A stretch of 64,000 nucleotides of DNA, from NCBI RefSeq assembly GCF_002086815.1, contig NZ_MVID01000012.1, forward strand, positions 1 through 64,000, read 5' to 3'. How positions within the stretch are numbered: the stretch's first letter is position 1; the number at the start of each line of letters is the position of its first letter. The notes beneath the pieces were generated by a model that worked only from the letters and a program-made list of their open reading frames with translations, was not told the origin of the DNA and did no database searches. The position numbers and the translations under genes are program-made. Below are positions 58,958 to 64,000 of this stretch, one piece after another. This DNA is from Mycolicibacterium parafortuitum (GTDB lineage: Bacteria; Actinomycetota; Actinomycetes; Mycobacteriales; Mycobacteriaceae).

Positions 58958-59308
58958 GTCATGGGTGTTCAGCGCAGTCCCGCAGGTCCACAGCCTGCCG
59001 CCAAGATCCAGCTTGGAGGCTTCTGAGTTGCCTTCGAATATTCACTTTTGCCGACGGATCGCCGCCGAGCGGTACCCCTATCGTAGCCGATCCTCGCTCG
59101 TCGCGCTCCTACGTAACTCGACTCGAATATGGTCACTAGAAACTGATTTCGTCCCTCAGCTGCCCTCAGACCGTTTGACACAATCGCCGGGTATGGGGAT
59201 ACGCGGCCATTCTTCGGCGAAACCTTCTGCCAACCCCTCCCTAGCCCGGTTGCCCTCGCCCTTGCGGCATATCGCCGTCATCGCCATCAGCGGGCCGCGC
59301 GGGGCCGT
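58958..59308. other. Intergenic region without a convincing gene
   Basis: No frame on either strand shows consistent third-position GC or a family motif. It probably holds the promoter of the excisionase-primase operon and the 3' end of the upstream transcript. Confidence 0.4.
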
Positions 59309-60037
59309 CTACGTCCGGTCGGGCGGAACCCTCGGCGGGACCGGCGAGCCGAGGTCAATCCGCGCCCCGGGCGGCAGCTTCGACTGGGCTTCCAAGACGT
59401 TGATCTGAAAGTTCGTATCCGCGAGCAGGCCGGCCACGTCCTCGCACACCCGGCAGCACCGGAATAGCAGGACGAACTGCCCGCGCCGAACCGGCATCAA
59501 GCGCGTAGTCCCCGCACCATGGTCCTCCGCGTGGGCCGTACACCCCTCGGCCACGTTGATCGTGCACCGAAGCTCAGCGTCCGCACCACTCCCGTACGAG
59601 TGGTAGTCATCGATCATCGCGAAGAACTGCAACATGCCGCTGAAGTAGTCGGGACCGCGAACCTGGCGTGTGCGTGCGTTCGCCTGGCTCCGGCAAGCGA
59701 TCAAAACGGAGCTGCTGCCCGGCGCCCAGATGAAGACCGCCTCGGCGGGTGGGTTGTCTAGGTCGACAGTGTCGTAGTGGTCGTGCGTGTCGAACCTGAT
59801 GTGACCTTCGGCTAGGCCCGCGCGAAGCTCCGCCATGGCCTGATTCGCTCGTGTCCACATCGCAGGCGACCAGACTGGGTCGAACAGGGCTGCGTTCCCC
59901 CGGCCATGCGCCTTGGCACTGATCGCCCCAGCCGCCAGCATCGCCGTCACTGTCGTATTCATGGCGGGGTCCATCGGCGGGCGGTCAGTACCGTATTTGG
60001 CGGTGAGCGTTGCCCGGCGTGTGTCACTCATAATCAT
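59309..60037 (-). CDS. Hypothetical protein of the element
   Basis: 242 residues from ATG 60037 (AGGAGAACAG upstream). No TM or signal. Soluble mixed alpha/beta with PAEAVFIWAPGSSSVLIACRSQA, GPDYFSGMLQFFAMIDDYHSYG and a late Cys cluster FRCCRVCEDVAGLL. ATGA-overlaps the preceding small gene. Family not recognised. Confidence 0.6.
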   Translation of the reverse strand: MIMSDTRRATLTAKYGTDRPPMDPAMNTTVTAMLAAGAISAKAHGRGNAALFDPVWSPAMWTRANQAMAELRAGLAEGHIRFDTHDHYDTVDLDNPPAEAVFIWAPGSSSVLIACRSQANARTRQVRGPDYFSGMLQFFAMIDDYHSYGSGADAELRCTINVAEGCTAHAEDHGAGTTRLMPVRRGQFVLLFRCCRVCEDVAGLLADTNFQINVLEAQSKLPPGARIDLGSPVPPRVPPDRT

Positions 60038-60282
60038 GCTGTTCTCCTATTGCGGGTAATGTGGCGGTAGAGGTCTCGGGTGGAGTAGTACACAGCGCCG
60101 CCTATCAGATAGCTCGGCAGTGTGTAGTTGTTTGTCGAAACGACAACACTGTTCATCGACACCGGGATACCGAGCACCGTTCGATACCACTCGACCGCGC
60201 CCTGCTTCCCTTTGATCGTTGGCGCCTCGGAAAGCGTGACCCCGGGCGGATCAGCTGCGTCGGGCGGCGCAACACGGGCCAT
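60034..60282 (-). CDS. Small helix-turn-helix-like protein
   Basis: 82 residues. The C-terminal half NYTLPSYLIGGAVYYSTRDLYRHITRN has the pattern of a winged-helix excisionase/MerR-type HTH (strand, turn, (Y/F)YS.DL..(W/H)I). The N-terminus is Pro/Asp-rich. Divergent from the capsid gene with a 204-bp gap, so it may regulate that promoter. Confidence 0.5.
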   Translation of the reverse strand: MARVAPPDAADPPGVTLSEAPTIKGKQGAVEWYRTVLGIPVSMNSVVVSTNNYTLPSYLIGGAVYYSTRDLYRHITRNRRTA

Positions 60283-60486
60283 AATTGCCTCCTAGCGGGA
60301 CCTCGGAGCACACGTAATGCGTTCTGCGAGAGAACTACCCGCTATCCTATCGCGATTCCGTCGCGGCCCGACTTCAAGTCCGTCGCTCATGTATCGCGGT
60401 CCGATAGCCTCCGTACTCGCCGCTTGAATCTGGCCTACCGTCGCTACCTCGTAACGACTTTCGATCTAGCAGGTAGGTGAATTCAA
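60283..60486. promoter_or_regulatory. Divergent promoter region of the capsid gene
   Basis: A 204-bp gap between two divergent transcripts. TTGAATCTGGCC at 60422 and AACGACTTTCGATC near 60450 are weak promoter-like words. AGGTAGG at 60473-60479 is the ribosome site of the capsid gene (GTG 60487). Confidence 0.35.
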
Positions 60487-61593
60487 GTGGCTAAGGGTAT
60501 TTCAGATCGCGGATCGGCGCTCGTGAATCAGACGGCGGACGGTGTCGACCTCAACTCCGTCTGGCAGGAGGTCGCGGACGCGCTCGCGCTGTACAACGAG
60601 GAACGCACAACGATCGCGAGCCTGCTGAGCTACCGCACGGTGCAGGTGGCCGATGCGGTACCGCAGAGCTCATCCAGTGACTCATTCGAGGAGGCAACGG
60701 AATTCGGTGTTCCGCGAGCTATTCGCCCACCAAGCGATGTGCTCAAACTGGGATACCAATTCAAGGACTTTGACATCAGCCTCCGCGCGACCTGGCGCTT
60801 TCTCCGTGAAGCCACTGCCGAACAGATTACTGCGCAGGTGGTCCGTGTCCTCGAGGCTGACAACAAGCTAATCAACGGAACTGTTCTGCGGAGACTGTTC
60901 TCTCCCACAGTTTTTCAGAACGAGTTCGGACACAACTGCTACGGCTTGTGGAACGGCGACGGCATGACGCCACCACCCTATCTGGGTAAGACGTTCACGA
61001 GTTCGCACACACATCTGCTCACCAGCCAGTCGAGCGTGATCGACAGCCAAGATGTCGAAGACCTGCTGCGCCACGTCACCGAACACGGTTACGGCCGCGT
61101 CGGTTCGCAGATGCTGATCCTCGCCCACCCCGACGATGTCGACGCCGCGACTCTGACCGCTTGGCGCGCTGGGGTTGAGTACCGGACTGGGGGTCCTTTG
61201 CCAAAATTCGATTTCATCCCGAGCGCTGCGATGCCAGCCTGGATTAGCGATGAGACAATTCACGGACCGGTCCCAGCTGCCGAATACAACGGCCTTGTGG
61301 TTCACGGAAGTTACGGTGGCGCTTTGCTTTTGCAAAGCATGTACGTCCCCAAGGGCTACGTAGCCGTTGTTGCCAGCGGCGGCCCCGGCAGTGAGTCCAA
61401 CTCAGTCGGCTTCCGCGAGCACGTCAATCCGAGTTATGCCGGATTGCGTCACATCGCAGGCAACGGGCCGTACCCGATCCAGGATAGTTTCTTTGTGCGG
61501 AGCTTCGGCGTCGGCGTCCGACACCGGGGCGCAGCGGCGGTCTGCCAAATCACGGCGTCGGCGTCCTACACCGCGCCGACGATCGCGACGTAG
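60487..61593 (+). CDS. HK97-fold phage major capsid protein
   Basis: 368 residues from GTG 60487. N-terminal helical segment (VWQEVADALALYNEERTTIASLL), E-loop-like region with PSDVLKLGYQFKDFDISLRATW, and the A/P-domain pattern LILAHPDDVDAATLTAWRAGVEY, then VASGGPGSESNSVGFREHVNPSYAGLRHIAGN. No protease or portal gene accompanies it. phiRv1, phiRv2 and capsid-forming satellites likewise keep a capsid gene. A capsid that is smaller than a helper's would favour packaging of the 12.6-kb element; inferred. Confidence 0.8.
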   Translation: MAKGISDRGSALVNQTADGVDLNSVWQEVADALALYNEERTTIASLLSYRTVQVADAVPQSSSSDSFEEATEFGVPRAIRPPSDVLKLGYQFKDFDISLRATWRFLREATAEQITAQVVRVLEADNKLINGTVLRRLFSPTVFQNEFGHNCYGLWNGDGMTPPPYLGKTFTSSHTHLLTSQSSVIDSQDVEDLLRHVTEHGYGRVGSQMLILAHPDDVDAATLTAWRAGVEYRTGGPLPKFDFIPSAAMPAWISDETIHGPVPAAEYNGLVVHGSYGGALLLQSMYVPKGYVAVVASGGPGSESNSVGFREHVNPSYAGLRHIAGNGPYPIQDSFFVRSFGVGVRHRGAAAVCQITASASYTAPTIAT

Positions 61594-61595
61594 TC

Positions 61596-61889
61596 ATGAC
61601 CGCACCCGAACGATGGCGCGAGGTACCGCCACCCTCGCCACCGCTACGTCGACCAGCCGACCCGAATCGCCTCGCTCGGGACAAGTCCCAGGCCGAGACC
61701 GAAACCGAGTTCGGGTGGGGTTCTGGCCTCGTGCCGCCACACATCAATGGCCGGCCGCCATCCGAAGGCGGCGCGTACCGGCCAAAGGCACCGCCCGTCG
61801 AGCTTGTCGAAAGCTCAGCCATCCCCCGCCAGCAGCGGCGGCCACGCGGAGAGGTACGCGGTTACCCCGGCGTCCAGATTGCACGCTAG
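61596..61889 (+). CDS. Small proline/arginine-rich phage protein
   Basis: 97 residues, starting 2 bp after the capsid stop and in the same orientation. Pro, Arg and Glu-rich with no folded-domain signal (PPPSPPLRRPADPNRLARDK). Could be a decoration, head-completion or internal protein; not recognised. Confidence 0.5.
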   Translation: MTAPERWREVPPPSPPLRRPADPNRLARDKSQAETETEFGWGSGLVPPHINGRPPSEGGAYRPKAPPVELVESSAIPRQQRRPRGEVRGYPGVQIAR

Positions 61890-61936
61890 ACCCCCGACCG
61901 GGGCGGGTGGCCTCAGACCCCGCCCCGGTCGGACTC

Positions 61937-62572
61937 CTAGTCACGACGCGGCCTACTCATGTGACGCCAGATTGAATGGTCAAGCGCCGACGCCTTCATA
62001 TCGAGGCGACCAGCAGCCTCGGTTACGAGTTGAGAGACCGTCTTGGCATCCGGTGTGCGACCGACGGCCTCCGCGACGAACCGGGTGACAAGCGTGTCCG
62101 CTTTAACTCCATCGTTGCCAGCCAACATGAGGAAGTAGTCCCAGGTGACGGGGCCGAGGCCCTTCGTGCCGCAATAAGCTCGGCGCTGCTCGGCGGAGTT
62201 TCGGTCGATATCAGCGTGAGATATGACGCCGATGTCCGCGAACCTCCTCGCGGCGTTGACTATTGCTTCGGCCTTCGGCACGCCGCCCGTCTTCTGCTTC
62301 ATCAGCACCTGCTGCAGCCAAGCGGTATCGGCCTTTGCGAGTTCACCGAAGTCGTCCCAGCTTGTTCGGCCCGATTCGGCCTTGTACCGCTTGATGGCCC
62401 CGCGAACCCCGGTGTCCGCAGAGGTGCCATACGTCGCCCGGATCGAGAGCACCGCATCGATCAACGACAACTCGACATTCCCCGGCCAACCTTCAGGCGC
62501 TTCGTAGAACGTCGTTACCGTCGAACCGACGTATTCGACCAGCCGATTAACGTCCCCACCCTCAGAAGCCAC
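61937..62572 (-). CDS. HhH (DNA-glycosylase-like) protein of unknown function
   Basis: 211 residues, GTG 62572. All-helical. CGTKGLGPVTWDYFLMLAGN then DGVKADTLVTRFVAEAVGR is a helix-hairpin-helix followed by the segment seen in HhH-GPD glycosylase-like proteins of actinobacteria. The usual catalytic Asp/Lys is not obvious. It sits between the capsid module and the right attachment site, another cargo position. Could be a DNA repair or restriction-like factor. Confidence 0.55.
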   Translation of the reverse strand: MASEGGDVNRLVEYVGSTVTTFYEAPEGWPGNVELSLIDAVLSIRATYGTSADTGVRGAIKRYKAESGRTSWDDFGELAKADTAWLQQVLMKQKTGGVPKAEAIVNAARRFADIGVISHADIDRNSAEQRRAYCGTKGLGPVTWDYFLMLAGNDGVKADTLVTRFVAEAVGRTPDAKTVSQLVTEAAGRLDMKASALDHSIWRHMSRPRRD

Positions 62573-62871
62573 TTAGCCCTCCCCCTCTCGCGTCTTCTCG
62601 GCGAACTTTACAACCGGGGGCCGACGAACCTAACCGTTCAGCCTCAGCCCCTCATTCGGCGGCTGACGTGTGCGGAATCTTCGCCCGCCCCTTCGAGCGA
62701 AATCGGCACGGCAACACGCCTACGCAGCTCTAAAGGGCTCAGGTGGGCGTGTTAGCTACGAATGCGGAGCCGTCGCCGCGCTCCCGCCACACGCCGCGTT
62801 CACGCCGCGATGACGGCCGCTAGTTAGCCCCGCTAGGCGTTCGATACCGCCTCTCAACAGGCGATATAGAG
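62573..62871. other. Right attachment arm, no gene
   Basis: No gene seen. TGTTAGCTACG (62751-62761), GCTAGGCG (62832-62839) and CGCCGCGTTCACGCCGCG near 62793 echo words near the left end of the element and are candidate integrase arm sites. Confidence 0.45.
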
Positions 62872-62945
62872 TGCCCCCACTGGGATTCGAACCCAGACTT
62901 TCCGGATTTTAAGTCCGCTGCCTCTGCCAATTGGGCTATGGGGGC
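62872..62945 (-). tRNA. tRNA-Leu (anticodon UAA), attachment-site gene
   Basis: 74 nt on the minus strand. Acceptor GCCCCCA/TGGGGGC is perfect. D-arm GCCCAATTGGCAGAGGC. Anticodon loop CUUAAAA between GCGGA and UCCG gives UAA. T-arm CTGGG-TTCGAAT-CCCAG is perfect. CCA is not encoded. The variable loop is short, as in other mycobacterial tRNA-Leu(UAA). Everything 3' of the anticodon loop must have been supplied by the integrated element. Confidence 0.93.
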
Positions 62946-63162
62946 CAGAACACCCGGGCAGGAATCTAGCGTGCCTCAGCCTGACGGCGAAACCTGGCGT
63001 ACCGGAGGCGCGTCGTCCCCGTTACGGCCTGCTCGGAATACCTCTGCACGCCCTCGGTCCAAGCCGTGCTGTGGGCACCGTCCGCGGGTCGCGATCCACC
63101 TAAGCATCACCCTTGCGCGCGAACACTTTCGAGAACGCCAACCGGCGATCAACCCGCCAGCG

Positions 63163-63306
63163 CTACGGCGTGGTCATCAAGGTGTAGACAACCAACACCA
63201 ACGTCAGCGCCATCAGCACCAGAACGCCGATGACCTGGATCCTGCGTCGCAGGTCCATGGAATTTTCACGGCGGGTCTCGGGTGCCTGGTACCAGGGCTC
63301 GGCCAT
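63163..63306 (-). CDS. Small single-TM membrane protein
   Basis: 47 residues, ATG 63306. MAEPWYQAPETRRENSMDLR, then a TM helix (IQVIGVLVLMALTLVLVVYTLM) to the C-terminus. High third-position GC and clear tail-anchored topology support it. No partner seen; a conserved small mycobacterial membrane protein is likely. Confidence 0.6.
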   Translation of the reverse strand: MAEPWYQAPETRRENSMDLRRRIQVIGVLVLMALTLVLVVYTLMTTP

Positions 63307-63597
63307 GTCGCGAGTCTATATCGACAGGCCCGCCACGAGGTACAGATTCTTCATAGCCGTGGCAAGCAGTGATCGATACTTTCCGCTGTTCAGCAGCTCA
63401 AACCACCCAACTGCTTGCGTTTGCTAAAAACTGGAACTGCCCGCGCTGCTGTAAGCACTTTGCCGGAGCACCGGCCACTCCGCGCCTGGCGTTCCCGCCC
63501 AGCAGGTGACGGCCGTCTTCAACTTGCGACCTGGCCCCGACGACGTTGCGGAACGCCACCGGCGTGCCCATCGCCTCGGCGCCGATCAGACACAGCG
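63307..63597. other. Intergenic region without a convincing gene
   Basis: Nothing I can support. On the minus strand a short frame LCLIGAEAMGTPVAFRNVVG around 63530-63590 looks protein-like and could be a gene remnant, but it has no start and no recognisable family. Confidence 0.3.
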
Positions 63598-63598
63598 G

Positions 63599-63625
63599 AA
63601 GGGCCCCGCCGTGGGCGGGGCCCTT
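63599..63625 (-). terminator. Strong GC hairpin terminator
   Basis: AAGGGCCCCGCC (63599-63610) and GGCGGGGCCCTT (63614-63625) are perfect complements with a 3-nt loop, extended by one more G-C pair outside. It lies 26 bp past the stop of the gene at 63652. Confidence 0.8.
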
Positions 63626-63651
63626 CCTTACCGATCGGTCTGTGTGCCGGG

Positions 63652-63963
63652 CTAGCTGGTCGGTGGTTCGTAGGTGGCGTCGGGATTCTCCCGGTGCCAG
63701 TCCACCTGCTTCTCCTGCACCTTGTGGTGCGCGCGGTTGAGCCAGAACAGCCCACCACCGATGAGCAACACCGCTAGCACGACGCCGACGATCCCCGCCG
63801 CAGCGGTGCCGTTGGCGAATGCGAACAATCCGAGCACGAGGCTCAGGACACCGAGGCCCACGGCGATCAGACCCGGGGCGTTGACCCCGGCCTTCATCGT
63901 CTCGCCGGCATGCTGGCGGGTGGTCCGGGCGTGGTCGACCGGGTCTTGGGACGTGTCAGGCAT
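63652..63963 (-). CDS. Small two-TM membrane protein (UsfY-like)
   Basis: 103 residues, ATG 63963 with AAAGGAG upstream. Polar N-terminus with His/Asp, two TM helices at about 30-50 (LIAVGLGVLSLVLGLFAFA) and 55-75 (AGIVGVVLAVLLIGGGLFWL), then a charged tail. This design fits small stress-induced mycobacterial membrane proteins; a UsfY relation is only an impression. Confidence 0.6.
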   Translation of the reverse strand: MPDTSQDPVDHARTTRQHAGETMKAGVNAPGLIAVGLGVLSLVLGLFAFANGTAAAGIVGVVLAVLLIGGGLFWLNRAHHKVQEKQVDWHRENPDATYEPPTS

Positions 63964-64000
63964 GATGCTCCTTTCGCTGACGGTTCGTCATCACTGATAG

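Larger units (their letters stand above)
50344..62914. mobile_element. phiRv-like integrated element / phage satellite at tRNA-Leu
   Basis: About 12.6 kb between core C (50344-50355) and the core inside the intact tRNA-Leu (62903-62914). Gene content: OLD-type nuclease, tyrosine integrase, two small proteins, serine recombinase, small-terminase-like protein, primase-polymerase/ATPase with iterons, excisionase-like protein, two hypotheticals, one capsid gene, one small gene and an HhH protein. No portal, large terminase, protease, tail or lysis genes. Known relatives by layout are the M. tuberculosis phiRv1 and phiRv2 elements; mobilisation by a helper phage is inferred. Confidence 0.85.

Noticed and set aside
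58941..59408. Plus-strand frame of 155 codons in the gap before the excisionase-like gene
   Set aside because: Low third-position GC, no ribosome site, and it runs antisense into the gene at 59309; no family features.
61976..62755. Plus-strand frame of 259 codons antisense to the HhH protein
   Set aside because: Arg-rich shadow; the minus frame carries the helix-hairpin-helix motif and better codon bias.
1..64000. CRISPR array, IS element with terminal inverted repeats, rRNA operon, or secondary-metabolite cluster
   Set aside because: No regularly spaced direct repeats, no transposase-like protein, no rRNA sequence and no modular synthase were seen by eye.

Overview
The window reads as the chromosome of a fast-growing mycobacterium (Mycolicibacterium type). 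It is GC-rich and dense with actinobacterial families: DUF732 and DUF4436 proteins, a CD225/DUF2752 pair, a deazaflavin-dependent oxidoreductase, DUF2236 (MpaB-type) oxygenases, a FadD acyl-CoA ligase, an ECF41 (SigJ-like) sigma factor, and a perfect KstR operator of the cholesterol regulon. The genus is inferred from gene content, not from a marker gene.

Bases 1-44,100 are ordinary chromosome. In order they carry: an ArsR-SRPBCC regulator with paired operators and two patatin-like lipases; a KstR-box divergon (reductase and SCP-x-type thiolase); a C4-dicarboxylate symporter with its CitA/CitB-type two-component system; a beta-propeller protein, two STAS proteins and small secreted proteins; a DHA2 exporter; a manganese exporter preceded by a yybP-ykoY riboswitch; DoxX and ECF41 sigma; a Tat-exported acetamidase-like lipoprotein; a ClC channel; two large convergent surface proteins (one with a zincin motif, one of 1,398 residues with cadherin/VCBS-like repeats); a MocR regulator; a Lcp/MpaB-like oxygenase; a FadD; an SDR plus lipase pair; an M42 peptidase; a GlxA-type regulator; and an HD protein/nitroreductase/cupin cluster in which the cupin is frameshifted.

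Bases 44,118-62,945 are the most unusual part. An intact tRNA-Leu(UAA) lies on the minus strand at 62,872-62,945. Three displaced 3' fragments of the same tRNA type lie to its left, at 50,313-50,355, 47,701-47,748 and 44,118-44,156. The first two share the 12-bp anticodon-loop core CGGATTTTAAGT with the intact gene. This is the footprint of serial integration into one tRNA gene. The newest element (about 12.6 kb) has a tyrosine integrase, a serine recombinase, an excisionase-like protein, a primase-polymerase/ATPase with GTACCCC iterons beside it, a small-terminase-like protein and one HK97-type capsid gene. It has no portal, large terminase or tail genes. It therefore resembles the phiRv1/phiRv2 class of mycobacterial prophage-like elements or phage satellites. 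Its cargo beside the left attachment site is an OLD-type ATPase-TOPRIM nuclease, a probable anti-phage gene. The middle segment (about 2.6 kb) is a remnant without integrase. It still has paired GGGAACAC arm-type repeats at both ends, and it carries an AT-rich RHH-YopX pair plus two membrane-anchored proteins. The oldest segment (about 3.6 kb) has a Cmx-like efflux pump with a leader ORF and hairpin, a DUF2236 oxygenase and a quinone-reductase-like enzyme. The last residues of the pump are encoded by tRNA-derived sequence.

Bases 62,946-64,000 return to chromosome, with two small membrane proteins and a strong terminator. Limits: domain calls come from reading motifs by eye. No database search, structure prediction or composition calculation was run.
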